NCBI GenBank assembly: GCA_964503335.1
Contig: CAZCZZ010000012.1
Coordinates: 9,352-73,351 of the forward strand
Length of the DNA stretch: 64,000 nucleotides
From: CAZCZZ01 sp964503335
GTDB taxonomy: Bacteria > Verrucomicrobiota > Kiritimatiellia > CAIVKH01
Direction: 5' to 3'
Under the pieces are notes generated by a model that saw only the letters and a program-made list of their open reading frames with translations, made no database searches and was not told the origin of the DNA. This document shows positions 1-8,019 of the stretch, in pieces (position 1 is the stretch's first letter; the number at the start of each line of letters is the position of its first letter). Position numbers and translations under genes: made by a program.

Positions 1-428
1 CAGATCATGGTGATCACGGGTCCGAACATGGCAGGCAAGTCGACGTATATCCGACAGGTGGCGCTGATCGTCATCCTCGCGCAAATCGGATCGTTCGTGC
101 CGGCGGACGAGGCGTCGATCGGCGTGGCGGATCGCGTGTTCACGCGCGTGGGCGCGAGCGACGACCTGTCGCGCGGGCGCAGCACGTTCATGGTGGAGAT
201 GCAGGAGACGGCGAACATCCTGAATAATGCCACGCCGCGCAGCCTGATCGTGCTCGACGAGATTGGTCGGGGCACGAGCACGTTCGACGGCATCAGCATC
301 GCATGGGCCGTCGCAGAATATCTCCACAACCAACCGAAGACGAAAGCGCGCACGCTCTTCGCGACGCACTACCACGAACTCACCGATCTCTCGCTGACGT
401 TGTCGGGCGTGAAGAACTACAACGTTCT
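1..428 (+). CDS. mutS: DNA mismatch repair protein MutS, C-terminal ATPase part (partial at both ends)
   Basis: This is the ATPase domain of MutS, which recognises mismatched bases as a dimer and uses ATP to recruit MutL. The frame is open from base 1 and runs into the scaffold gap. Visible motifs are the Walker A loop GPNMAGKST near residue 7, the Walker B/signature region IVLDEIGRGTSTFDG near residue 83 and the FATHYHEL switch. The N-terminal mismatch-binding and core domains lie outside the window, and the C-terminal helices fall in the gap. The sequence after the gap does not read as MutS in any frame, so the gap is larger than drawn or the join is wrong. The identification is very secure because these motifs are close to invariant. 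Confidence 0.97.
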
Positions 429-528
429 NNNNNNNNNNNNNNNNNNNNNNNNNNNNNNNNNNNNNNNNNNNNNNNNNNNNNNNNNNNNNNNNNNNNNNNN
501 NNNNNNNNNNNNNNNNNNNNNNNNNNNN
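429..528. other. Assembly gap (100 N)
   Basis: Exactly 100 N, the conventional placeholder for a gap of unknown length. It truncates mutS. Reading frames drawn across it are meaningless. Confidence 0.99.
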
Positions 529-767
529 GCGAGAGGACAGATTTGGACGTGCCAGGCGCGGGCGATTGGGTTGGTCAACCGAAATACCTCGGAAGGGGTG
601 CGGAACTTGGCGATTTCGGTGAGCTACAAGATGTGGACCTTCTATCGTTGTGACCCAGCTGCCTACCACACTATGTGGGGCTGATCCGGCGAGGGTGCGG
701 CTTGGCGCGATTTTCGGTGGCACGCACCATGCTGATAAGCCGCCGTTCGGACAGACAGGAGGAATGC
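529..767. other. Non-coding or unassigned stretch after gap
   Basis: No recognisable gene. The frame continuing from mutS gives a short sequence unlike MutS, ending near 684. A good Shine-Dalgarno AGGAGG sits at 757..762 and belongs to the next gene. The stretch may include the tail of a gene lost in the gap. Confidence 0.5.
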
Positions 768-2159
768 ATGACGAAGATTCACCGGGTTGTTGCGGGAATA
801 CTGGTCGCGGGCAGTCTTCTGATGGGCGATCGCGCTGCAGGCGGGACGCTCCTTCAGATGGATTACGATGCTGATTTCCGTTCCGACATTGCGCTTTATC
901 ATCCCGCCGCGGGCAACTGGTTCATCATCAATAGCTGGAGCGGTTTGCCGCGTCAGGATAACTGGGGATGGGACAAGGCGTGGACGGTTCCTGGTGATTA
1001 CGACGGCGACAAGCGCGTCGACCTGGCCGTCGTGGATCCTGTCCGGTTCGACTGGCTTATCTCCAAATCGTCCGACCGTCAGTTGAAGAAGGTCATGTGG
1101 GGATTCTCGGGCTGCCAGCCCGTGCCCGCGGATTACGACGGCGACGGGAAAACGGATATCGCTGTCTTTTATCCCGCCGCCGGCATGTGGTTCATCATCC
1201 AGAGCAGCAACAATGCGTTGCGCCAACTCAACTGGGGATGGAGCGAAGTCATTCCCGTGCCCGCAGACTATGATGGCGACGGCAAGGCGGACATCGCCGT
1301 GTATCATCCCGCCGCCGGCAACTGGTACATCGTGCAGAGCCAGACGGGCGCGCAACGCATCCAGAACTGGGGCTGGCTTGATGCCGCGCCGGTTCCCGCG
1401 GATTACGATGGCGACCGCAAAGCCGACATCGCGGTCTACAATTCGAAGAACGGTGACTGGCATGTCCTCTACACGCGGACCGCGAAAGGTGGCGTGAAGA
1501 ACTGGGGCAATCCTGAAACGATCCCGGTGCCTGCCGACTACGACGGGGATGGATGGGTTGATCTGGCCGTATTTTGGCCGAGCCAGGGCGCGTGGTTCAT
1601 TTTTGAGTCGATCAAGAAGAACATTCGCGGCGTCAGCTACGGATGGTCCGAAGCCGTGCCCGTGGGAAATCTCACCTGGAAGCTCTTCAAGTCGCTGCAA
1701 CCCCCGCCTCCTCCTCCGCCGCCGCCTGCGTCGACCAATTCACCTCCGCCCGCAACATCCATCGACCAGTTGGATGTGAGCAATGCGGTGTTGCTGGGAA
1801 CGCACAAGAAGGTTCACCCGCGGAACGCGAGAATCACGAAGACGTTGAACTCTGCAAACATCGAAGGCGGCAGCGTCAAGCTCAGCTACGAAACGCTGGG
1901 CTGGCCCGACAACAACAGCGGTATCGGAAGCAACATCGACGGACGCGTGTACATCTTCTGGATGGAAGGCAGCAGCGTGATCGGAGGTCACTTCGATTGG
2001 AAGAGGCCCGGCCAGACGAGCAAGGGTCTGGAAAACATCATGAACGGCTACCTTGAAGGACGTCGCCCCGCGAAGGGTGCCACGGTCTGGTTCTGCCTGC
2101 TCAATAATGCGGGCACGGAACGCACGAACGTGGTGAAGAGCAAGACGCCGTTTCCTTGA
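768..2159 (+). CDS. Secreted FG-GAP/VCBS-like repeat protein
   Basis: A 463-residue predicted exported protein. The start at 768 is chosen because AGGAGG (757..762) precedes it by five bases and a signal peptide follows (basic start, hydrophobic stretch to about residue 25). Six repeats of about 45 residues each carry a Ca2+-loop-like DYDGDGK-type motif followed by D-[IL]-A-V and a W-[FY]-I strand, the pattern of FG-GAP/VCBS beta-propeller blades. A polyproline linker (nine prolines) at about 309..317 connects to a C-terminal domain of about 140 residues that I do not recognise. Such proteins are usually surface adhesins or binding proteins; substrate unknown. The very regular blades suggest recent internal duplication. 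Confidence 0.8.
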   Translation: MTKIHRVVAGILVAGSLLMGDRAAGGTLLQMDYDADFRSDIALYHPAAGNWFIINSWSGLPRQDNWGWDKAWTVPGDYDGDKRVDLAVVDPVRFDWLISKSSDRQLKKVMWGFSGCQPVPADYDGDGKTDIAVFYPAAGMWFIIQSSNNALRQLNWGWSEVIPVPADYDGDGKADIAVYHPAAGNWYIVQSQTGAQRIQNWGWLDAAPVPADYDGDRKADIAVYNSKNGDWHVLYTRTAKGGVKNWGNPETIPVPADYDGDGWVDLAVFWPSQGAWFIFESIKKNIRGVSYGWSEAVPVGNLTWKLFKSLQPPPPPPPPPASTNSPPPATSIDQLDVSNAVLLGTHKKVHPRNARITKTLNSANIEGGSVKLSYETLGWPDNNSGIGSNIDGRVYIFWMEGSSVIGGHFDWKRPGQTSKGLENIMNGYLEGRRPAKGATVWFCLLNNAGTERTNVVKSKTPFP

Positions 2160-2168
2160 GTGGAAGTC

Positions 2169-2237
2169 GCGTCGCGGGCGCTCCGCGCTCCACATCAAGA
2201 CCAGCCGCGGCTATGGAGTGCGGAGCGCCTGCGACGC
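2169..2237. terminator. Long inverted repeat between convergent genes
   Basis: Two 24-base arms (2169..2192 and 2214..2237) are complementary with two mismatches around a 21-base loop. It lies between the ends of the convergent repeat-protein gene and uppP, so it probably acts as a bidirectional terminator. There is no clear T-tract. Confidence 0.6.
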
Positions 2238-2246
2238 GTCAGGTCT

Positions 2247-3038
2247 CTACATCAGCCAGAGCACAAGCCCAGCCACCGCAAGACGGTACCATGCAAACGG
2301 CGTCAGCGTGTTGTGGCTGACGAAGCGGATCAGGAAGCGGATCGCGAGCAGGGCTGAGGCGAACGACACCACGAAGCCGAGGCCGAACATCGACAGGATC
2401 TGCGTCGTGATCTCGCCTTCGAACTTGATCAGCTCATAGGCCGACGCGGCGCAAATCATCGGGACCGCGGCGAAGAACGAATACTCCGTGGACGACTTGC
2501 GATCGAGGCCGCACATCATCCCGCCGAGGATGGTGCATGTGGAGCGCGACATGCCGGGCCACATCGCGATGCATTGGAAGAATCCGATCGCCAGCGCCCC
2601 GCGCCACCGCAGCGTGTCGAGGCTCTGCGGGTTGTGGTGCCGATAGTAGCGCTCGGCAAGGATGATCCAGATTGATCCGACGGCCAGGCCGATGGCGACC
2701 GTCGTCGCGTTGAAAAGGTTCGCCTTGATGTAGTGGATGAGCAGCGGGCCGATCGCGAGGGCAGGAAGCGTGGTGAGCACGAGTAGGCGAATGCCGCTCC
2801 ATCCCGAAAACCCCGGTGCCTGCGGAGGCCGCAGCAGGTCCAGGAATGTATTGTGGTAGGCGACGACGACGGCAAGGATCGCGCCGAGCTGGATGAAGAT
2901 GGTGAGCGAATCTGCTGTCGGGCCCGTGAAGCCAAGAAGGTTCTCCGCAAGGATCAGGTGGCCCGTGGAAGAAACGGGAAGAAACTCGGTGAAGCCTTCA
3001 ACGAGTCCAAGAATACAAGCTATCAGAATCCACGACAT
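2247..3038 (-). CDS. uppP: Undecaprenyl-diphosphatase UppP (BacA family)
   Basis: A 263-residue integral membrane enzyme that dephosphorylates undecaprenyl pyrophosphate to recycle the lipid carrier for peptidoglycan and other envelope polymers; it also gives bacitracin tolerance. Visible are the family's N-terminal EGFTEFLPVSSTGHL motif and the second motif PGMSRST, which together form the active site, among about eight hydrophobic segments. The start at 3038 gives MSWIL, directly before the first membrane helix; an upstream start would add 13 polar residues. The length is normal for the family. The gene is convergent with the secreted repeat protein. Confidence 0.95.
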   Translation of the reverse strand: MSWILIACILGLVEGFTEFLPVSSTGHLILAENLLGFTGPTADSLTIFIQLGAILAVVVAYHNTFLDLLRPPQAPGFSGWSGIRLLVLTTLPALAIGPLLIHYIKANLFNATTVAIGLAVGSIWIILAERYYRHHNPQSLDTLRWRGALAIGFFQCIAMWPGMSRSTCTILGGMMCGLDRKSSTEYSFFAAVPMICAASAYELIKFEGEITTQILSMFGLGFVVSFASALLAIRFLIRFVSHNTLTPFAWYRLAVAGLVLWLM

Positions 3039-3093
3039 GATCGCACGGATAGAACGCGAATCCGGCTGCTGCGGCAAGTCGAATGCCGCGACA

Positions 3094-4137
3094 TCAAGGG
3101 GAAGCTGCCGGTTTCAACTTGCTGAGGGGCACGTTCTGCTGGAGCGCCACCTTGCCGTCAAGCGTCCGCAGTTCGAGGGTCAGGACAGGGTCCCTGGCTG
3201 AGCCGTCGATGGTGATGAGGCCGAAGTTGTTCTGACGGACAACGGGGCCGATGCGGTGGCGGTTGGGTTCGTCGCCGGCCCCGACGTGCGTCATGTTGAG
3301 GCCGCTCGCGGTCAGGTCGTACATGGGATAGCCGACGATCCCGGGCACCGAGGTGCAGAGTTCGCCGTGATGGCGGTCACCGCTCAGGAACACGACGCCA
3401 GTCGCCTTCGTCTTGTGGATCAGGTGATAGAGGCGCTGCCGTTCGTGCGGATAGTTCATCCACTTCTCCCAGTTGTGATCCTGGGCCACCACCTGGATGC
3501 TTGAAACGATCAGGCGGATATCCGCCTCCTTGGCGAGTTCCTCTTCAAGCCACAGCCACTGTGCCTCGCCGAGTATGGTGGATGACCCATTGCGATCGGC
3601 GGTGTAGCGACCTTCGCCGGGCTTGCGCTTGACGAGTTGCTTGAGGGGGCTGCGGTTGTAGCGCGTGTCGAGGAGGATGATCTGGACGCGCCTTCCCTTC
3701 GGGCCGAAAATCGTGGCGTCGTAGATGCCTTCATGCGACCTGCGGGCTGCGTTCGGCGGGACGCCCCAGAAATCCAGGAAGATCTCCCGTGACTCCTTCT
3801 TCTTGGGAAACTCGCCCCCGCTGTCGTTCAACCCATAGTCGTGGTCGTCCCAGACGGCGAGGACCGGGCAGAGCTTCTTGAGATCCTGGAAACCTTGATG
3901 AGCAGCCAACTGGCCGTACTTCTTCTTCATCAGCGCCATGTCGTACGTGTCGGAGTAGATGTTGTCCCCGCAAAAGATGAACGCATCGGGCTTCGCGTCG
4001 ATGATGGCTTTCCAATGAGCCTGAGCACGACTCTGGTGGGCGCAGGAGCCGAAGGCAATTCGCAAAGGCGCCGCAATGGCTGCCACCGGAAGCTGCGTGA
4101 GGACGATTGTCACGATAAGCCGGAACAGGTTTTTCAT
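3094..4137 (-). CDS. PhoD-like alkaline phosphatase / metallophosphatase
   Basis: A 347-residue exported phosphatase of the PhoD superfamily, expected to hydrolyse phosphate mono- or diesters in the periplasm using bound metal ions. It has a signal peptide ending near AIAA (about residue 23). Metal-site motifs include FGSCA, FCGDNIY, WDDHDYG and, further on, SGDRHHGE. Its ATG overlaps the stop of the upstream exchanger gene (ATGA at 4134..4137), so the two are translationally coupled. A Ca2+/Na+ exchanger next to a phosphatase of a family that often needs Ca2+ is suggestive, but a functional link is inference. Confidence 0.88.
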   Translation of the reverse strand: MKNLFRLIVTIVLTQLPVAAIAAPLRIAFGSCAHQSRAQAHWKAIIDAKPDAFIFCGDNIYSDTYDMALMKKKYGQLAAHQGFQDLKKLCPVLAVWDDHDYGLNDSGGEFPKKKESREIFLDFWGVPPNAARRSHEGIYDATIFGPKGRRVQIILLDTRYNRSPLKQLVKRKPGEGRYTADRNGSSTILGEAQWLWLEEELAKEADIRLIVSSIQVVAQDHNWEKWMNYPHERQRLYHLIHKTKATGVVFLSGDRHHGELCTSVPGIVGYPMYDLTASGLNMTHVGAGDEPNRHRIGPVVRQNNFGLITIDGSARDPVLTLELRTLDGKVALQQNVPLSKLKPAASP

Positions 4138-4665
4138 GAAGCGCCTTTCCTGGGCGGGGTGATCGCCTGCCATACCGAGAGGCACAGCACGACGACCGTG
4201 GCCGGGACGATGATGAATCCGGCCATCGTTAGAAATGTAAGGGTGCCTTGCGACCCGGTGGCGCGGGCGATCAGTTGCAGCGTGTAGAAGACGTAGTAGC
4301 CCAGGAAGACCGCTCCCTCCCAGCGCGCAATCGAAGCGCCCGTGAAGAAGACGGGCAGGCATGCCACGGATACAGCGAGCATTACGGGAAGGTCGTACAC
4401 GAGGGCTGCGCGCGACACGATCACACCGTCCGGTGCAACCAGCGCGGAGAATCCGAGGACAGAGAGTATGTTGAAAATGTTGCTGCCGACGATGTTGCCG
4501 ACGGCGATGTCGCGCTCTCCGCGNNNNNNNNNNNNNNNNNNNNNNNNNNNNNNNNNNNNNNNNNNNNNNNNNNNNNNNNNNNNNNNNNNNNNNNNNNNNN
4601 NNNNNNNNNNNNNNNNNNNNNNNGGCAAGGCCGATCGCCATCAGCAGAATGTGTGAGATTTCCAT
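4134..4665 (-). CDS. Calcium/sodium antiporter of the CaCA family (interrupted by assembly gap)
   Basis: Only the ends survive. The first 14 residues (MEISHILLMAIG..., from 4665) precede the gap, and 129 C-terminal residues follow it in another frame. The C-terminal part holds GNIVGSNIFNILSVLG, the alpha-2 ion-binding repeat of YrbG/CaxA-type Na+/Ca2+ exchangers, and several hydrophobic helices. Family members are usually about 310-330 residues, so about 170 residues are missing and the true gap is probably near 500 bases. The gene should not be called a pseudogene. It is coupled to the downstream phosphatase by an ATGA overlap. Confidence 0.88.
4524..4623. other. Assembly gap (100 N) inside antiporter gene
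   Basis: Exactly 100 N. The frame changes between its two flanks, so the real distance is not 100 bases; from the expected protein length it is closer to 500. Confidence 0.99.
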
Positions 4666-4785
4666 GAGCTGGGCCGGAGAGTCTGACCAATACCCGTCGG
4701 TAGTGGCAAGCAAATCAGGCCGCACGGCGCGGACGTGCCCCGTGTGTTTGATGAGGCGACGAAAACCTGATAGGCTTCCGGGACC

Positions 4786-5727
4786 ATGAAATCGAAAGCA
4801 CTGCTCGTGCTGCTCGTCGTCGCCGGCCTGCTCGCTGCCGCGTGGTCTCTTTCGCAAAAGGCCGGCTCACACACTGTGGTTTCCGGAACACTTGAACTGG
4901 ACGAGGTTCGACTCGCTTCCCGGGCGGGCGGGCGCATCGTTGAGTTGGGCGCAGCAGAAGGCGATGTGCTTACCAACGGGCAGCTCGTGGCCCTGCTGGA
5001 TGCGCCAGAACGGAAGGCGCGGAAGGATCGCGCGGAGGCGCTCGTGGCTGAAATGGTGGCGGGACCGCGGGCCGAAGAGATTGAAGCGGCACGGCGTGAA
5101 TGGGAGTCCCTGCGCAGCGAGCTGGAGTTTGCTGAGGCTGATGCGAAGCGTGCGGACGAACTTTTTCGCAGCAGTACCGTGTCCGTGACGGACCGCGACC
5201 TCGCGGCAACGAGGGCGCGGACCTTGTCGCAGCGCGCCGACGCCGCGAAGGCGCGCCTCGATGTGCTGCTCGCCGGGACGCGCTCGGAGGAGCTGGCGCG
5301 GGCTCGGGCCGACCTCGATGAAGCGGCTGCGATGCTCAACGAGCTACGCGTGTTGTCGCCGGGCGACATGATCCTGGAAACCCTGAATCTCCGCGTGGGC
5401 GACGTGGCCGCGCCGAACGCGCCCATTGCGACGCTGCTTCATCTCGAGGATCCGTGGGCGCGGGTGTTCGTTCCCGAGCCCTGGCTCGTTCGCCTGCATG
5501 TCGGGGACCGCGTGCTCGGGCGTGCAGACGGTATTCCCGGAAAGGAGTTCGAGGGCGTGATCGAACAGATCCAGCGCCGCGCCGAGTTTACCCCGCGCAA
5601 CGTCCAGACCCCGGAGGAGCGCGTGAAACAGGTCTTCGGTGTAAAGGTGCGCTTTCCCGGTTCGCGCGATGTGCTGAGGCCTGGCGTCAGCATGGATGTC
5701 ACGTTCCCGGAGGCGGACGGCTCCTGA
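4786..5727 (+). CDS. HlyD/YbhG-like membrane fusion protein of an ABC exporter
   Basis: A 313-residue periplasmic adaptor anchored by an N-terminal helix (residues 4-20). It contains the split lipoyl/barrel region (GGRIVELGAAEGDVL and, after the hairpin, LRVGDVAAPNAPI), a long charged alpha-helical hairpin at about residues 80-185, and a C-terminal beta-barrel with RPGVSMDVTF. It would connect an inner-membrane ABC transporter to an outer-membrane channel. The ATPase gene follows six bases downstream and the permease after that, as in ybhG-ybhF-ybhSR exporters. Substrate unknown; drugs or lipids are typical for the family. Confidence 0.9.
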   Translation: MKSKALLVLLVVAGLLAAAWSLSQKAGSHTVVSGTLELDEVRLASRAGGRIVELGAAEGDVLTNGQLVALLDAPERKARKDRAEALVAEMVAGPRAEEIEAARREWESLRSELEFAEADAKRADELFRSSTVSVTDRDLAATRARTLSQRADAAKARLDVLLAGTRSEELARARADLDEAAAMLNELRVLSPGDMILETLNLRVGDVAAPNAPIATLLHLEDPWARVFVPEPWLVRLHVGDRVLGRADGIPGKEFEGVIEQIQRRAEFTPRNVQTPEERVKQVFGVKVRFPGSRDVLRPGVSMDVTFPEADGS

Positions 5728-5733
5728 TATCCC

Positions 5734-6681
5734 ATGACGCATGAAGTCATGATCGAGTGCGAGAATCTCACCCGGCGCTTCGGTGACTTCACCGCCGTGG
5801 ATTCCGTCACCTTCTCCGTGAAGCGCGGTTCCATCTTCGGGTTCCTCGGTCCCAACGGTTCCGGAAAATCGACGGTCATCCGCATGCTGTGTGGACTTCT
5901 TGCGCCGACGGAAGGCACCGCCCGCATCGCGGGCCACGACGTGACGCAGGCCACCGCGGAGATCAAGGGACTGGTCGGCTATATGTCCCAGAAGTTCTCA
6001 CTCTACGATGAGCTGACCGTCCGGGAGAACCTGACGTTCTATGGAAAGCTCTACGGTCTTTCGGGTCCTGTGCTTGAGCAGCGGTTTCATGAGTTGATCG
6101 AGCTCACGCATCTCGAACCGTATCTGGATCGCCGTGCGGCGCTTTTGTCCGGGGGATGGCGACAGCGACTCGCCATGGCCTGCGCGCTCGTGCACAAACC
6201 TTCAGTGCTCTTCCTGGACGAGCCGACGGCAGGCATTGATCCCGTGGCGCGGCGCGAGTTGTGGGACCTGCTGTTCCGCTTTTCAAGCGACGGCATGACG
6301 CTGTTCGTCACGACGCATTACATGGACGAAGCCGAGCGCTGTTCCCATGTCGGCTACATTCACATGTCAAAGCTGATCGTCTGTGGTTTGCCCGAGGACT
6401 TGAAGGAGCTTCCCGCCGTGAATCCTGCCGGCACGCGAAGGCTTGAAGTGCTCTGCGACCATGTCACGACCGGACTGCAGGCCCTGCGCAAGCTCCCGGG
6501 TGTATCCAGCGCCACGATCTTCGGTCAGACCATGAACATCGTCGTCGCGGACGCAGTAAGCGATGATGACATCCTCTCCGCTCTCCGCGCCGTCGGCATC
6601 CACCACGCCGACCTCCGCCCCATCGCCCCGTCCCTCGAAGACGTCTTCGTGGCCCTGACAGCAACGCAGGGCGGGAGATAG
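5734..6681 (+). CDS. ABC transporter ATP-binding protein (YbhF/DrrA type)
   Basis: A 315-residue nucleotide-binding subunit powering export. Walker A GPNGSGKST is near residue 39, the Q-loop is in GYMSQKFSLYDELTV, the signature reads LSGGWRQRL (W replaces the more usual Q/E), Walker B is VLFLDEPTAG and the switch His is in VTTHYMDEAE. The roughly 80-residue C-terminal extension resembles DrrA-type exporters. It follows the HlyD-like gene by six bases. It is separated from its likely permease by 216 bases that hold a large inverted-repeat element, unusual inside an operon. Confidence 0.95.
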   Translation: MTHEVMIECENLTRRFGDFTAVDSVTFSVKRGSIFGFLGPNGSGKSTVIRMLCGLLAPTEGTARIAGHDVTQATAEIKGLVGYMSQKFSLYDELTVRENLTFYGKLYGLSGPVLEQRFHELIELTHLEPYLDRRAALLSGGWRQRLAMACALVHKPSVLFLDEPTAGIDPVARRELWDLLFRFSSDGMTLFVTTHYMDEAERCSHVGYIHMSKLIVCGLPEDLKELPAVNPAGTRRLEVLCDHVTTGLQALRKLPGVSSATIFGQTMNIVVADAVSDDDILSALRAVGIHHADLRPIAPSLEDVFVALTATQGGR

Positions 6682-6698
6682 AAAGAGGAGGACTGATG

Positions 6699-6876
6699 GT
6701 TGCCCACGGAACACACGGAATAGACGGAAAGAAGAGCCGGAATTTGCCCGCGGAGGGCGCGGATTCTGAGGATATCCGAACAAGAGAATCCCCTTTTCCA
6801 TTCAGAAGCATCCTCTTCATCCGTGCTCTCCGTGGGCAAACATCTTCTCCGGTGTCCGTGTATTCCGTGGGCAATA
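6699..6876. repeat. Intergenic inverted-repeat element, CACGGAA type
   Basis: The left arm begins TTGCCCACGGAACACACGG and the right arm ends GTGTATTCCGTGGGCAA; a second nested pair (GCGGAGGGCGC and CCGTGCTCTCCGTGGGC) lies between. The arms are made of imperfect iterations of a short CACGGAA-like unit. The right part recurs almost exactly at 33903..33933. It lies between the ATPase and permease genes. Confidence 0.8.
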
Positions 6877-6897
6877 GTTCCTTTTGCAGGTCAACCT

Positions 6898-8010
6898 ATG
6901 TTCCGTGGTTTTAGAGCGATTCTATATAAAGAGTTCATCGTCATGTTTCGCGACAGGGCGACGTTGTTCTTTATGTTCTTTCCGCCGTTGATCCAGATCA
7001 TCGCGTTCGGGTTTGCGCTGGATACGGATGTGCGGCATGTGCCGATGGCGGTGTTGGACCAGGACCGGACCAGCGAAAGCCGGCGACTGGTCCAGCAGTT
7101 TGTGAACACCCAGACGTTTCGCGAAGCGGGGGAGGTGGGCAGTGTAGAGGAGCTCTCCGCCGAAGTCAGGCGAGGGCACGCCAAAGTGGGACTGCAGATC
7201 CCGCCGGGCTATTCGCGGGATCTCCGCGCGGGACGCACAACGCGCGTGCAGGTCGTCGTGGACGGGTCCGATTCCACGGTCGCGCTCCAGGCGCTCCAAT
7301 CCTCCTTGCAGGTGGGGTTCTTGCGGTCGGCCTCGATCCTGATGCAGGAAGCCGGGCGAAAAGAGCTGCCAGTCGAGATCCGCCCGCAGGTGCTCTACAA
7401 CCCGGACATGCGCAGCCCGAACTTCTTCGTGCCCGGCGTCATCGGCATCGCGCTCCAGATTTCCACGGTCTTTGCCACGGCGATGGCCATCGTGCGCGAA
7501 AGAGAGCGTGGCACCATGGAGCAGTTGCTGGTGAGCCCCATGTCACGCGGCGGCTTGATGCTTGGAAAGATGCTGCCCTATCTCGTCGTCGCCATGAGCA
7601 TGACCGTGGGGTTGCTGCTGATCCTGAGATGGGTGTTCTTCGTCCCGATCCAAGGCAGCGTGGCGATGCTTCTTATCGCATCGTTCCTCTACGTATTCGC
7701 CCTGCTTAGTATCGGGCTGCTGTTCTCCACGAGGGCCGAGAACCAAATGCAGGCTCTGCAGATGACCATCACGCTGATGCTGCCTTCGATCTTCTTCTCC
7801 GGCTTTATCTTCCCGCGCGACACGCTGCCGCTGGTCTTCTACGCCATCAGCATGTTCCTGCCCGCCACGTACTTCATCGAGTTGATGCGCGCCATCGTGC
7901 TGCGTGGCGCATCCTTCGCTGATTTCTGGCCCGGCATTGCGGTCCTTGCGGTGATGGGCGCCGTGCTCTTCTCGCTGTGCGCCTTGCGCTTCAAAACGCG
8001 CGTAGCGTGA
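6898..8010 (+). CDS. ABC-2 type transporter permease (YbhS/YbhR type)
   Basis: A 370-residue inner-membrane permease. The start at 6898 (MFRGFRAILYKEF) is chosen because the longer frame runs through the intergenic repeat. It has one N-terminal helix (LFFMFFPPLIQIIAFGFAL), a periplasmic domain of about 150 residues, then five helices with the ABC-2 signature RERERGTMEQLLVSPMSR near residue 200. Together with the HlyD-like protein and ATPase it forms a three-part exporter. Many relatives have two different permeases; only one is present here, so it would act as a homodimer or pair with a subunit encoded elsewhere. Confidence 0.92.
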   Translation: MFRGFRAILYKEFIVMFRDRATLFFMFFPPLIQIIAFGFALDTDVRHVPMAVLDQDRTSESRRLVQQFVNTQTFREAGEVGSVEELSAEVRRGHAKVGLQIPPGYSRDLRAGRTTRVQVVVDGSDSTVALQALQSSLQVGFLRSASILMQEAGRKELPVEIRPQVLYNPDMRSPNFFVPGVIGIALQISTVFATAMAIVRERERGTMEQLLVSPMSRGGLMLGKMLPYLVVAMSMTVGLLLILRWVFFVPIQGSVAMLLIASFLYVFALLSIGLLFSTRAENQMQALQMTITLMLPSIFFSGFIFPRDTLPLVFYAISMFLPATYFIELMRAIVLRGASFADFWPGIAVLAVMGAVLFSLCALRFKTRVA

Positions 8011-8019
8011 ACGCTGTCG

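Noticed and set aside
529..767. Continuation of mutS after the gap
   Set aside because: None of the frames after the gap gives the MutS C-terminal helices; the frame from the first segment reads into unrelated sequence.
3094..4857. A 587-codon frame that joins the phosphatase with sequence across the N block
   Set aside because: The frame crosses a gap of unknown size; the real phosphatase starts at 4137 with a signal peptide.
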